The translations under genes were made by a program, and so were the position numbers. 64,000 bases of DNA, from assembly GCA_963516005.1 (NCBI GenBank), contig CAUPYP010000001.1, forward strand, positions 62,001 through 126,000, read 5' to 3'. The notes under the pieces were generated by a model that saw only the letters and a list, made by a program, of their open reading frames with translations, ran no database searches and was not told the origin of the DNA. Positions 31,360 to 40,914 of the stretch are shown here, in pieces (the stretch's first letter is position 1; each line of letters begins with the position of its first letter). This stretch comes from CAMUQR01 sp963516005. Its GTDB lineage: Bacteria; Patescibacteriota; Saccharimonadia; Saccharimonadales; Saccharimonadaceae.

Positions 31360-34083
31360 CTATTTCGGCTGGTTTTTTGACTTATTGTGAGGTGGACGAC
31401 GGCGTGGACGTTTTTTAGCAGTAGTGCCAGCTGGATTCTGTCCTGCCGATGATCCGGTGTTGGTGTTTGGCGTGCCAAAGAGGCTCTTGATTTCACTCAG
31501 GGCTTTCGGATTGAGGCGTTGGTAGCCACTATCGGAGGTATCAGTGCCATCAGGCGCAGGTTCATGATCAGAAGGGCGTATTTTACGCAAATCAAGCTGA
31601 TTATTTCCCCTGTTATCCCCTGTTGGTTGGTGTAATTTTTCTTGAAAACGCTGGCGACTTGGTGTGTCAAATTGTTCAGGAATCTTAATGACGCTAGCGA
31701 TTTCATGCTCAACATCAGCTCGATTACGGCCGTAATAACGGCGACTGTGATCGATAATTTGGTCGAGATAATCAGCTGGTGGTTCAGGTAGATTGAGGGT
31801 CGAAGCCGAGAAGGCCGGTTGTTTTTCACCGTTAATAATCATGCTCATAATGAAATGACGGTTGTGCATATTGACTAAATCATTGACCTCAAACTGTGGT
31901 TCGAATTGTTTGACTAACAGTGGTGCATCATCAGCTGACACGCGGAAGGAAATCATCGAACCGACGTTACCGAAGACGGCAGTGCGTACTTCATCACTCA
32001 TCTGGGCAATGTACTGGTTGGCGACGGTCAGGTTTAGAGCGTATTTGCGCGCCTCAGACAGAATAGTCGCGAAAGAGTCGGTGGCAAAGTTCTGGAACTC
32101 GTCAACGTAGAGATAGAACGGACGACGATCGGCGATGTTCGGAATATCAGAACGACTCATGGCGGCGAGCTGAATCTTAGTTACTAAGAATGCCCCCAAA
32201 ATACTGGCATTATCCTCTCCAATTAGACCTTTGGAGAGATTAACAACCAGGATTTTACCATCATCCATCAGTTGGCGAATATTAAAGGTTGATTTTGGTT
32301 GGCCGATGATATTACGAATAATTGGGTTGGCGGTGAAGGCACCGACTTTGTTCAGGACTGGCGCAATAGCTTCAGTGGCGTATTTTTCATTCCAACTGGC
32401 AAATTCCAGCTTCCAGAACTGTAAAATCACGGTGTCTGTGACATAATTGAGGGTTTCTTTACGGAACTCCTTGTCAGTCAACATACGGGTGATATCGAGA
32501 ATAGTCGTCTCCGGTCGCTCCAGAAGCGCTAGAATGGTATAGCGCAAGATGTGCTCAAGACGTGGACCCCAGGAATTACCAAACATGCGTTTGAGCACAC
32601 CAATTACCTCTGATGAAACTGTCAGGCGTTGGCTTGGGCTAGTAATTTCCAATGGGTTAAAACCAAGCGGAAAAGCGGTATCAGCTGGATTAAAATAGAT
32701 GACGTCTTTAATTCGGCGCTCAGGGATGAAGCGTAAATTATTGATAGCAAAGTCGCCGTGCGGATCAATGATCGCATAGCCTTGATTGTGATAAATATCC
32801 GAGAGTGCTAATAACTCCAAAGTACCAGATTTACCAGCGCCAGTTTGACCGATAATATAGAGGTGACGAGAGCGATCCTTGCGTAACATACCAAATTGAT
32901 GTTTGACGCCTCGGAAATCGGTCATACCAAAAGCTGAAATAGCGGGATTGGGAGCGGCATTGGGGTTAATAATTGGCAGTTTGGATGGTGGTTCGGCGGT
33001 TTTGGAAGATGCCCAAACAATATTAGGAGTTTCAACGTTAGTGTGGGGCAAGTGGTAAACACTAGCAAGCTCTTCGATGTTTAAAATAAAACCCTCATCG
33101 CTAAAACTACGAGCTTGGTAGGCAGTAATTTTCTCGGGGTCGAAGCTTGATTGTGACATCTGAAAACCGTTCAAATTGGTACTGTTAAACTGCTTAAAAG
33201 TACCGATAATCGACTGCATGCGCAAGCGAGCATGGTCTTCGTTACTGCCGGCGTAAACAATGCGGATTTTGACTTTAAAGCCGAGTTTAGCGGCTTTTTT
33301 CTCAGCTTCCGAGACTTGGAGTTTTTCGCGCTCGGAGAGTTCAGGTTTGTCAGGTTTTTCGCCAGCTTCGGGTGGTTTGGCAAGTGCGCCCAGGGCGGTC
33401 AAAAACCATTTAGCATCAAGGGCAAATTTAGCCTTTTTATCAGTGATATTGTCTTTGACCCATTTTTCAGAATCTTTATGCCAGGAGTCGGCAATCGGAC
33501 GAATCAGAATCTGAATCCATAATTCCTCGTCGGCGTCTTCAAGTTTAGCTAAAGTTCCAGTGATGCCAGCCAAGGGATCAACCTCGAAGCCATTAAAAGT
33601 ACGAATTGGCAAAAACTCCGATTCTTTGAGGTCAACTTCAGCGGTGTGTACTACTGGCTTGCGGACATTGAGCGAATAATCATAATCAGCGGTTTTAATT
33701 TGAACGCTAGGGTATTGAGCGTAAATCTGACCTTCAACGAAATTACGCAGGGTTTTTGGTAGACATAGATAAAACATAATTTGGCCATTGACAGTGGCGA
33801 TTTCGAAGCTGAGGTGTTCTTGAGGCACGCCACTCTCAATCAAGCTGGCGTCACGCAGAATACCGTGCAAGCTGGCGAACAACTGTTCAGCGGCAAGTTC
33901 GGATTTGTCATTGGTTTTGGGAATTTCGAGAATCAACAGTGTGCTTTCGGCTGATGATTCGATGGTTTGAATTTCGAGCTTTTGGTAATTGCGCCAGGTT
34001 AAATAGAGTAACAGAGTAACGGTTGGCATCCATACATACCAACTCAAGATGAATTTTATTAAGCCGGAAATCATTTCTAACAT
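31360..34083 (-). CDS. TraG/VirD4-like type IV secretion ATPase
   Basis: 907 residues: one N-terminal membrane segment (about 8-27), a large extra domain (30-390), then a RecA-like motor with Walker A GQTGAGKSG (Lys418), IIDPHGD, Walker B FYLYVDEFQNFA and the NQYIAQM helix, and a basic Pro/Asn-rich tail. The motor is that of conjugative coupling proteins and related DNA pumps; large versions like this are typical of CPR genomes. No relaxase or other VirB gene lies nearby. GATAAT ends 6 bases before the ATG, so the mRNA is leaderless. It may drive DNA uptake or protein secretion. Confidence 0.8.
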   Translation of the reverse strand: MLEMISGLIKFILSWYVWMPTVTLLLYLTWRNYQKLEIQTIESSAESTLLILEIPKTNDKSELAAEQLFASLHGILRDASLIESGVPQEHLSFEIATVNGQIMFYLCLPKTLRNFVEGQIYAQYPSVQIKTADYDYSLNVRKPVVHTAEVDLKESEFLPIRTFNGFEVDPLAGITGTLAKLEDADEELWIQILIRPIADSWHKDSEKWVKDNITDKKAKFALDAKWFLTALGALAKPPEAGEKPDKPELSEREKLQVSEAEKKAAKLGFKVKIRIVYAGSNEDHARLRMQSIIGTFKQFNSTNLNGFQMSQSSFDPEKITAYQARSFSDEGFILNIEELASVYHLPHTNVETPNIVWASSKTAEPPSKLPIINPNAAPNPAISAFGMTDFRGVKHQFGMLRKDRSRHLYIIGQTGAGKSGTLELLALSDIYHNQGYAIIDPHGDFAINNLRFIPERRIKDVIYFNPADTAFPLGFNPLEITSPSQRLTVSSEVIGVLKRMFGNSWGPRLEHILRYTILALLERPETTILDITRMLTDKEFRKETLNYVTDTVILQFWKLEFASWNEKYATEAIAPVLNKVGAFTANPIIRNIIGQPKSTFNIRQLMDDGKILVVNLSKGLIGEDNASILGAFLVTKIQLAAMSRSDIPNIADRRPFYLYVDEFQNFATDSFATILSEARKYALNLTVANQYIAQMSDEVRTAVFGNVGSMISFRVSADDAPLLVKQFEPQFEVNDLVNMHNRHFIMSMIINGEKQPAFSASTLNLPEPPADYLDQIIDHSRRYYGRNRADVEHEIASVIKIPEQFDTPSRQRFQEKLHQPTGDNRGNNQLDLRKIRPSDHEPAPDGTDTSDSGYQRLNPKALSEIKSLFGTPNTNTGSSAGQNPAGTTAKKRPRRRPPHNKSKNQPK

Positions 34084-34205
34084 AACCGTATTATCTCATA
34101 TTTTACTAAAAAACTCAATCGCGTCTCGAGTGTGTTAAGCGGACTGGCGAGCGACACAACTCCCCTACTCTTTTTGTGTGAAAAATAGCACTCGTTAATG
34201 AGCGA

Positions 34206-35258
34206 TTAGGCTTTGGGTACGAAGTCGTAAGTTGCTTTAGCGACGCGTTTGAACTCAGGTCGAGCCTGAAGGTTTAATAACACGGTAGTTTCTTTGACTT
34301 TGCGTCGTTTGAGGACTTGTTTAACGATATCGTCACGATACATTGGCTGACCGTTTTGCTTGATGACATCAGCAATGATGTCTGCCACGGTGCCTTTTTT
34401 ATAACCCCACTCATTAAGGGCGTAAATCCCCCGCCCGATTAGCACGAAGCGTTTGTCTTTGATAAGTTCGTTGTGAATGGCCTGTTTGGTGACGTCTTTG
34501 CGTTTAAAATTGCTACTGGCAATCTGGCTAGCAATATCCGAAAAATGCATCGGCTGACCGTTTTGTTTCAAGACAACGTAAATTTTGTCTTTGATATTGC
34601 GAGGATTGACATTTGGATCGGTCGCCATACCCCAGAGGTCGTTAAGGGTAGCGAGTTTTTTCGAAACTGCCGCTAAAGCGAGAATCTGCTTCGGATGGTT
34701 ATAATCGAGTTTAGCGTCAAGTTCATCAAGACTGAGGGGCTGTTTGTTGGTTTTGATTAATTTAACGATTTCGTCAATTTGTTTGCGGTAGGTTTTAGCG
34801 TCGCCAAATTCGGCAATAGCAATTGCTTGAGCATAAGAGTCGTTTTCGTCGATTAACACGAGTTTGTTGCTAACTTCAGCGATAAAAGCCACCGTTAAAT
34901 CATCGCGCGCATCGAGCTGGTCGGCAAAGATATTCTTGGTCAAAGTTTTGGTCATGAGAATATTGCCGTTTTCAGTCAGTTGGCGAACAACGAGTTTTTC
35001 AAAAGCTGGCAAGTTGGCAATTTTGCCATCATCAGCGGCGATTTTCAAACGAATTAAGATGGCTTTTTCGAGCTGGCGGACGCGCTCACGAGTGATGCCC
35101 AAAAACTCGCCGATTTGTTCGAGAGTTTCGGTTTTGCCGTCCAGACCGAAGCGTCGGGTGATAATCTGTCGTTCGCGATCCTGTTCTAAATAGCTCAACA
35201 GATCATTAATTACATCTGTTAGAATTTGATGCTCGGCCGATGTTTGTTTGCCAGTCAT
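34206..35258 (-). CDS. sigma-region-4 / HARE-HTH fusion regulator
   Basis: 350 residues. The N-terminal 65 residues are sigma-70 region 4: ERQIITRRFGLDGK and LGITRERVRQLEKA, the -35-recognition helix. The C-terminal 150 residues contain two HARE-HTH-type winged helices (VLKQNGQPMHFSDIA and VIKQNGQPMYRDDIV), as in the RNA polymerase delta subunit and eukaryotic ASXL proteins. Regions 2 and 3 are absent, so it is not a full sigma factor. It probably acts on RNA polymerase or as a DNA-binding regulator. AAAGGA ribosome site; long leader with a hairpin. Confidence 0.75.
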   Translation of the reverse strand: MTGKQTSAEHQILTDVINDLLSYLEQDRERQIITRRFGLDGKTETLEQIGEFLGITRERVRQLEKAILIRLKIAADDGKIANLPAFEKLVVRQLTENGNILMTKTLTKNIFADQLDARDDLTVAFIAEVSNKLVLIDENDSYAQAIAIAEFGDAKTYRKQIDEIVKLIKTNKQPLSLDELDAKLDYNHPKQILALAAVSKKLATLNDLWGMATDPNVNPRNIKDKIYVVLKQNGQPMHFSDIASQIASSNFKRKDVTKQAIHNELIKDKRFVLIGRGIYALNEWGYKKGTVADIIADVIKQNGQPMYRDDIVKQVLKRRKVKETTVLLNLQARPEFKRVAKATYDFVPKA

Positions 35259-35284
35259 GTATTAATTTTTCCTTTCGTTTGACG

Positions 35285-35368
35285 AGTGCCAGCGACATGG
35301 TGGCACGGTTTAAAATTTGTTAAATTATTATCTTATATATAATTATACCATAAAATAGACTTTTTCAA
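35285..35368 (-). promoter_or_regulatory. promoter and leader hairpin of the sigma4/HARE gene
   Basis: On the minus strand TTGAAA (35363-35368), then TTATGG plus TATAAT (35342-35347). The leader of about 75 bases carries GTGCCA/TGGCAC at 35285-35305, some 10 bases upstream of the AAAGGA site. Confidence 0.6.
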
Positions 35369-35466
35369 TATAAAATGTTGTAAAAATAGCAAAAAATCAA
35401 CGGTAGGTTATGACGATGGTTTTAAAGAGTGAATATGGTATGAAACAAGACGCTTACGAGCGAAGT

Positions 35467-35492
35467 AAAACAGCTCACTTGACGTGAGCTGT
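35467..35492 (-). terminator. topA terminator
   Basis: ACAGCTCAC pairs with GTGAGCTGT; TTTTAC follows on the minus strand. Confidence 0.75.
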
Positions 35493-35511
35493 CATGTTTA
35501 AAAGTCGAAAC

Positions 35512-37875
35512 TTAAGCGGATTTTTTAGTGCGTTTGGTGGTTTTTGTGGCGGTTTTAGCTTTGGCGGTCTTTTTGGCAGTGGTTTTAGCTTTTGCTGTCG
35601 CTTTTTTAGCAGTTTTAGCTGGCTTGCCGGTATTTGCTAAAATATCTAACGCTTGCTGTTTAGTTAATGTATGTGGATCGGTGTCTTTGGGGATTTTGGC
35701 ATTAGTTTTGCCATCGGTTACGTAAGGACCAAACCGACCGTTTAAGACTTTCACTTCGCCAAAATCGGCGATGTTTTTCTGGGCTTCTTGGGCAATTTTT
35801 TCTTGGTAGAATTGGCGTGCGGTCTCGAGGTCAATCATCAGCGGGTCGTGATGCTTAATACTGACAAAAGTCGAGCCGACTTTAATATACGGGCCGAAGC
35901 GACCAATATTCGCAATAATCTCTTGACCATCAGTGGTTTGACCAACCGTACGTGGTAACTTAAACATTTCTAAGGCCTGTTCGAGCGTGACGGTGTTGAG
36001 GCTGGTGTTAAACGGCATTGGCGCAAACTGTGGCTTGTTGTCGTCGTCGCTTTTGCCGAGCTGAATCATTGGACCAAACCGACCTAATTTAGCAAAAACC
36101 GGTAGTTTAGTCTTCGGATCAATACCGAGCTCGCGTTCCATCGAAATCTCGGAACGCTTAATTCCGCCAGATTGCTCAATCAACTGATGAAACGGCTCAT
36201 AAAAACCGCGGAGCATTTTAACTTTGTCGAGCTGACCATGCGCGATTTGGTCGAATTCGGTCTCAACTTTAGCGGTGAAGTCATAGTCGACCACCTGATC
36301 AAAATGACCCGTCAAAAAAGTATTAAGCAATTCGCCAATCGGCTGTGGGATAAGCTTACCTTTATCGGAACCGGTTTTTTCAGTGACAGTGCTAGTGGTG
36401 ACTTGGTTATTAGCTAAAGTCAACAAAATCACCTCACGTGGTTGACCTTCGGTTTGACCTTTGGACACATAACCGCGCGTAACGATAGTATCAAGAATGG
36501 TGGCGTAGGTTGATGGTCGACCAATGCCCAATTCCTCGAGTTTTTTGACTAAACTACCTTCGGTGTAGCGAGCTGGCGGTTTTTTAAAAGTCTGGCGGGC
36601 TTCAGCGGTGATTAGCTCTACTTGGTCGTTGACTTGCAGATCTGGCAATGGCTGATCGGTTGATAAATTCTCGTATAATGCCAAAAAACCCGGGAATGTC
36701 ACTACTTCGCCTTGCGCTACGAAAGCGGTGCCGGCTGGGTTGGCAGTGATAGTAGCAGTGGTTTTTTTGAGTTGAGCGGAAGCCATTTGGCTGGCTAAGG
36801 TGCGTTTACGGATTAAATCGTAGAGCTTTTTCTCTTGAGCGCTGGAGCCAGCAGATTCAACCGCTAAATTAGTCGGTCGAATAGCCTCGTGGGCTTCTTG
36901 AGCGCTGGCTGATTTGGTAGCGAAATTGCGGGCTTTGTGATATTTTTCACCATAAGTTGTGGTGATATAATCACGGGCTGATGCAATAATTTGCTTCGAC
37001 AATACGGTTGAGTCGGTTCGCATATAGGTGATTTTACCGGCTTGATAGAGCTTCTGAGCGGCTGACATGGTTTGTTTGGAACTAAAACCAAACTTGCTGT
37101 TAGCTTCTTGTTGTAAGGTTGAAGTCGTAAACGGTGCTCGTGGATTACGCTCGGCATCGCTAGCTTTAACTTCGCTGACGACAAACTGGTTGTTAATTAA
37201 ACTTTCTAAAATCTGTTGAGCTTCGGCTTGGTCGGTAGCGCGGGTTTTAACCTCAGCTTTAAAATCAGTGCCATTGGTTTGAAATTGACCAGTGATCTTG
37301 TAATCAGCTTGCGCACTAAAATCACGAATCTCCTGCTCGCGTTCAACCACGAGGCGGACAGCTGGAGACTGAACGCGACCGGCGCTTTTGCCACCTGGCA
37401 CTTTGCGCCAAACGACTGGCGACAGCTCAAAACCAACCAGACGATCGAGAATCTGTCGCGCTTGTTGAGCTTTTACTAGTTGCATATCGATAGTGCGTGG
37501 ATTGGCAATTGCTGATTCTAATGCGCTCTTGGTGATTTCATGAAAAACAATGCGCTTGGTGGTTTTGGGATCGAGATTTAACACTTCGGTTAAATGCCAA
37601 GCAATCGCCTCCCCTTCGCGGTCTTCATCGGTTGCGAGCCAAACAGTTTCGGCTTGTTTGACGGATTTTTTAAGCTCGGTGATGACTTTTTTCTTGTCGG
37701 GATCAATTTCATAAATTGTTTTAAAATCATTTTTGATGTCGATTGGCGGAGTTTTACTTTTGACCGGAATCGAGCGGATATGACCAACACTGGAGAGTAC
37801 TGTAAAATCTTTACCGAGATATTTCTCGATGGTTTTGGCCTTGGCGGGGCTCTCAACGATCACTAGATTCTTCAT
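35512..37875 (-). CDS. topA: DNA topoisomerase I
   Basis: 787 residues, type IA. The Toprim domain begins KNLVIVESPAKAKTIEKYLG with DEDREGEAIAWH, and the catalytic Tyr is in KITYMRTDST (about residue 300). There are no C4 zinc fingers; instead the C-terminal part has glycine-rich topoisomerase repeats (FGPYIKVG, FGPYVTDGK) and a tail of about 35 residues made almost only of Lys, Ala and Thr. It relaxes negative supercoils. TATACT ends 7 bases before the ATG: leaderless. Confidence 0.96.
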   Translation of the reverse strand: MKNLVIVESPAKAKTIEKYLGKDFTVLSSVGHIRSIPVKSKTPPIDIKNDFKTIYEIDPDKKKVITELKKSVKQAETVWLATDEDREGEAIAWHLTEVLNLDPKTTKRIVFHEITKSALESAIANPRTIDMQLVKAQQARQILDRLVGFELSPVVWRKVPGGKSAGRVQSPAVRLVVEREQEIRDFSAQADYKITGQFQTNGTDFKAEVKTRATDQAEAQQILESLINNQFVVSEVKASDAERNPRAPFTTSTLQQEANSKFGFSSKQTMSAAQKLYQAGKITYMRTDSTVLSKQIIASARDYITTTYGEKYHKARNFATKSASAQEAHEAIRPTNLAVESAGSSAQEKKLYDLIRKRTLASQMASAQLKKTTATITANPAGTAFVAQGEVVTFPGFLALYENLSTDQPLPDLQVNDQVELITAEARQTFKKPPARYTEGSLVKKLEELGIGRPSTYATILDTIVTRGYVSKGQTEGQPREVILLTLANNQVTTSTVTEKTGSDKGKLIPQPIGELLNTFLTGHFDQVVDYDFTAKVETEFDQIAHGQLDKVKMLRGFYEPFHQLIEQSGGIKRSEISMERELGIDPKTKLPVFAKLGRFGPMIQLGKSDDDNKPQFAPMPFNTSLNTVTLEQALEMFKLPRTVGQTTDGQEIIANIGRFGPYIKVGSTFVSIKHHDPLMIDLETARQFYQEKIAQEAQKNIADFGEVKVLNGRFGPYVTDGKTNAKIPKDTDPHTLTKQQALDILANTGKPAKTAKKATAKAKTTAKKTAKAKTATKTTKRTKKSA

Positions 37876-38015
37876 TTAAATAAGTATAAAGCTTTTACGG
37901 CAAAATGGCAAATTTCCGTGATTGTTGTTTTTTAAATAATGCAGATAGTAAAGATGAAAAGCAAGGGTTTTACTTTGCTTTTTTAAATTCTTGAAACGTA
38001 TGATATGCTCGTATT

Positions 38016-38726
38016 ATGCAGTATCGATATAAAATCTTTTATGATTTATCTGTTGATGAGTGGAACTGGCTGGATGCGCATAATCCAATCCATGGTCAAA
38101 ATTGGCGCAATAGCTTACTTGGCGTTGAGGATATAGAAATTTATGATAAATTAGCTGAGTTGCCCGACCGACAGGCCGAGGCTTATATTCATCGCCAACT
38201 TCTTAAGCGTCAACAAGACAGCGATATGTTGATTAAGTTTCAGGCTCAACTAGAACAACAATTGGCTGAGCGGTTTGTATTGGCGTGTCAAGCTGTTGAA
38301 CGCTTAACAAATAAACCATTATTTTTAACGGAATATCATTTCCTTTTAACTACCTTCCCACGGTTGCCGTATAATTATTATGATAACATTGGTGAAGTGT
38401 TTGTTTACGCAACACTCGACCAACGAGCTAATGATCCAATTTTGATGTTTATGCATGAATGTTTGCATTTTCAATTTCATGGGTATTGGCAAAATAATCC
38501 TGATTCAATTGTTTCAAAATTATCTAATGATAAATTTGAAATTCTAAAAGAATCTCTGACAGTTATTCTTGATGATGAGTTAAAGCCACTCATTACTCAT
38601 ATTGACGAGGGCTATGCCGAGCATCAGGTTTTACGCCAGAAACTACATCAGCACTGGCAAAAATACCATGATTTTTCTGCATTGGTAGAATTTGGATCTA
38701 ATTTGTTGTGCGAAAAGTTAACATAA
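38016..38726 (+). CDS. hypothetical protein with HExxH motif
   Basis: 236 residues, no signal peptide or membrane segment. HECLHFQFH contains HExxH, and about 30 residues later ILKESLTVILDDE offers a Glu in the right place for a third zinc ligand, followed by HIDEGYAEH. This suggests a zinc metalloprotein of gluzincin type, but I recognise no family. TATGCT at 38004-38009 ends 6 bases before the ATG, so the transcript should be leaderless. It stands alone between topA and dprA. Confidence 0.55.
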   Translation: MQYRYKIFYDLSVDEWNWLDAHNPIHGQNWRNSLLGVEDIEIYDKLAELPDRQAEAYIHRQLLKRQQDSDMLIKFQAQLEQQLAERFVLACQAVERLTNKPLFLTEYHFLLTTFPRLPYNYYDNIGEVFVYATLDQRANDPILMFMHECLHFQFHGYWQNNPDSIVSKLSNDKFEILKESLTVILDDELKPLITHIDEGYAEHQVLRQKLHQHWQKYHDFSALVEFGSNLLCEKLT

Positions 38727-38889
38727 ATTAATTGAAGTAGGTAGTGCTATTTAACGAACTTCAAAATAATGACCACTTATTCTGTTAGTTAATAAATCTT
38801 GTAGAATTAAGTAGCTTCCTTTGTATTTGGATTTTTTGCTATTTCATTTAATCTAACCCATGAATAAGAACTAATTTCATGACCATTAG

Positions 38890-39759
38890 TCATATTTTCA
38901 GCATCCAGCGATTGGCGCCGAGCGGTGCGATATGACCGTTAATTTCTAACATAGTTAGATGAAAATTAAACTCGTCAGGACTGAGTTTGAGCTGTTGTAG
39001 AATCTGGTCGCCGTCACTGATGCCGTCGGCGATTAGTTTGAGAATGCGACTCTGAATTGGGTCGTTAATGATTGGTAATTTGGGCTGAGGGTTGACAATG
39101 TTGGAACTGGTGATGCCGAGCGCTAAACAGACATCTTCAGCTGAGGTGATCAGCTGAGCGCCTTGTTTGATTAAATTATGACAACCAACTGACATTGGAC
39201 TGGTAATTGCGCCTGGGATGGCGAAAACTTCGTGATTTTGACTGAGGGCGTGAGCGGCGGTTGAGAGTGTGCCACTGCGTGCGGCGGCCTCAACTACAAT
39301 TACTCCGTTGGCAAGTCCGCTGACAATCCGATTGCGTTCTAAAAACTGATGTGGCAACGCTGGCTGATTGGGCATGTATTCACTGAGAATCGCCCCGCCG
39401 GAATCTAAAATCTTCTGAGCTAGGTGGCGATTGGTATGTGGTGTGATGTTATTGAGTCCGCTACCGAGGACGGCTACGGTCAATCCCCCAGCTTCCATAC
39501 AGCCTTTGTGAGCGATGGCATCAATTCCCAGGGCTAAACCGCTGATTATTATCACACCTTTTTTGGCTAAGTCAAAAGCGAGTTGATGGGCAATCTGTCG
39601 CCCATAGGCGGTGGGTTTGCGCGAGCCAACAATGGCGACAATCGGTGCCTCCACCTCTGGTAATTGACCGAGATAATGGATTTTTTCGGGTGGTTGATAG
39701 GTCTCAACTAGCCTATTGAAAAACTTATGCTTAACTGGTGTAATAGATTTAATTTCCAT
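38890..39759 (-). CDS. dprA: DNA processing protein DprA
   Basis: 289 residues, Rossmann-like core: GSRKPTAYGRQ, IISGLALGIDAIAHKG, VLGSGLNNITPHTN, SEYMP, FLERNRIVSGLA and VVEAAARSGTLSTA. A short winged-helix end (about 225-289) is present. DprA loads RecA on incoming single strands during natural transformation. CPR bacteria are thought to take up DNA from their hosts or surroundings. The upstream region carries a divergent RNA gene. Confidence 0.93.
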   Translation of the reverse strand: MEIKSITPVKHKFFNRLVETYQPPEKIHYLGQLPEVEAPIVAIVGSRKPTAYGRQIAHQLAFDLAKKGVIIISGLALGIDAIAHKGCMEAGGLTVAVLGSGLNNITPHTNRHLAQKILDSGGAILSEYMPNQPALPHQFLERNRIVSGLANGVIVVEAAARSGTLSTAAHALSQNHEVFAIPGAITSPMSVGCHNLIKQGAQLITSAEDVCLALGITSSNIVNPQPKLPIINDPIQSRILKLIADGISDGDQILQQLKLSPDEFNFHLTMLEINGHIAPLGANRWMLKI

Positions 39760-39776
39760 AAAATAGTATTTAATAG

Positions 39777-39805
39777 TTGACTTTACATCTAAACTATGCT
39801 ATAAT
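39777..39805 (+). promoter_or_regulatory. strong promoter of an RNA gene
   Basis: TTGACT (39777-39782), 17-base spacer, TATGC plus TATAAT (39800-39805). This is the best promoter in the window and no protein gene follows it. Confidence 0.85.
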
Positions 39806-39811
39806 GAAAAT

Positions 39812-40043
39812 GTTGGTGAGGATTGAGAGCCTCATCGAACATCAGTTTAACACATAGCAAGTTAGAAATATTATCCCCTTCCCCTTTTTTATTAACAAAA
39901 CTATCTTGATGTGTGTCATAACCCCTTTAACCGGCGGACCCCAGTGAACTATGAGGTGGGTCACGCTTCTCGGGAGAGCCCAAAAAGGTGTGTTAAAGGG
40001 TCAAATGGCGCTAGGTGATGCCCACCCTTACCTAGCGCTTTTT
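39812..40043 (+). ncRNA. about 230-base structured RNA of unknown family
   Basis: The transcript begins with a GGTGAGG/CCTCATC hairpin. The central CCCTTTAAC (about 39925) pairs with GTTAAAGGG (about 39992-40000) around two hairpins, GACCC/GGGTC and GCTTCTC/GAGAGC. An earlier TTTAACACA can instead pair with TGTGTTAAA, so two folds compete. The end is a 9-bp terminator (40008-40038) with a T-run. No SRP, RNase P, tmRNA or 6S hallmark is visible. Confidence 0.7.
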
Positions 40044-40612
40044 GATTTTTTAACGAGTTTGTAGGTGGAGTTTTCAAAAGAACCACTAATGAAGTTTTGG
40101 GTTAGAATCTGGACTTGGCTCGAGATGTCAGATAGGAATTGCTGTTCGTCCTTAGTAAAATGCCCCAGGACGAAGTCGGATTTAGCGATGAGGTTGCGTT
40201 TGTCATTGTTGATGCCGATTTTGATACGACGGAAGTCGACTCCAATTTGGCTAATGATCGATTGCAGACCTTTATTCCCGCCAGCACTACCTGTGTCGCG
40301 GGTTTTAATTACGCCAAAATCAAGTGACAAATCGTCATGCAAAACAAGTAAATCAGTAGTAAAATCGATTTTATAAAAATCAGCAATGGTTTTTAGAGTA
40401 AAACCGGTGAGATTATAAAAAGTGGTGGGTTTAACTAGCAAAACTTTTTCGCCACCGATACGCAGTTCGCAAACTAGCGCCCGAAAAGCCTTTTTTTCGC
40501 TCCAAATCCCCTGGTAATTGTGAGCGATGTCATCAATAATTCGAAAACCAACATTGTGGCGGGTATTATTGTAATTATTGCCAACGTTCCCCTGAGCCAA
40601 AATTAATTTCAT
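40028..40612 (-). CDS. pth: peptidyl-tRNA hydrolase
   Basis: 194 residues. GNVGNNYNNTRHNVGFR (His-bearing start motif), KPTTFYNLTGFTL, LHDDLSLDFG and GSAGGNKGLQSI are the conserved active-site stretches. It recycles peptidyl-tRNA. The last codons lie inside the terminator of the plus-strand RNA gene. AAAGGAAA is the ribosome site. Confidence 0.95.
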   Translation of the reverse strand: MKLILAQGNVGNNYNNTRHNVGFRIIDDIAHNYQGIWSEKKAFRALVCELRIGGEKVLLVKPTTFYNLTGFTLKTIADFYKIDFTTDLLVLHDDLSLDFGVIKTRDTGSAGGNKGLQSIISQIGVDFRRIKIGINNDKRNLIAKSDFVLGHFTKDEQQFLSDISSQVQILTQNFISGSFENSTYKLVKKSKSAR

Positions 40613-40650
40613 AGCATTTCCTTTATTAAAACTTATGGTTATATTTTAAC

Positions 40651-40679
40651 ACAAAAACCGCCTCCTCGGGCGGTTTTGT
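40651..40679. terminator. bidirectional-looking terminator upstream of pth
   Basis: ACAAAACCGCC-type stem with GGGCGGTTTTGT, A- and T-runs on both sides. It ends the small-peptide unit transcribed on the minus strand. Confidence 0.75.
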
Positions 40680-40696
40680 CTTTGTTTAAAAAAAGT

Positions 40697-40914
40697 TTAT
40701 TTTTCGCAGTCGGCTTTGTTGCCTTCTAGACAAGAGATACGTTTATTAAGATAGATGTTATTTTCGGAGTTGGTGCTGAGGACTTTGTTGTTGGAGGCTT
40801 GAAACTTATTCCATGAATAAACAATACCACATAGCCACAAAGTATTGATAATAGTTAAGATGAGAATAATTACTTGCAAAATTCTGATTGTCTGTTTTTT
40901 TTGTCTTTGCTCAT
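40697..40914 (-). pseudogene. small membrane protein interrupted by a -1 frameshift
   Basis: An ATG at 40914 with AGGAG 5 bases upstream starts MSKDKKN..., but this frame stops after 14 codons. At a run of eight A (40895-40902) the heptamer A AAA AAC sits in frame; a -1 shift there joins QTIRILQVIILIL and a full membrane segment, then a hydrophilic tail to 40697. The restored protein of about 72 residues has the normal form of a small membrane protein. It may be programmed frameshifting, a phase-variable run, or a sequencing/assembly error of one A. Confidence 0.6.

Noticed and set aside
33232..33522. Open frames of 84-96 codons on the plus strand opposite the TraG-like gene.
   Set aside because: They are shadows of the minus-strand gene: no ribosome site, and composition is set by the opposite frame.
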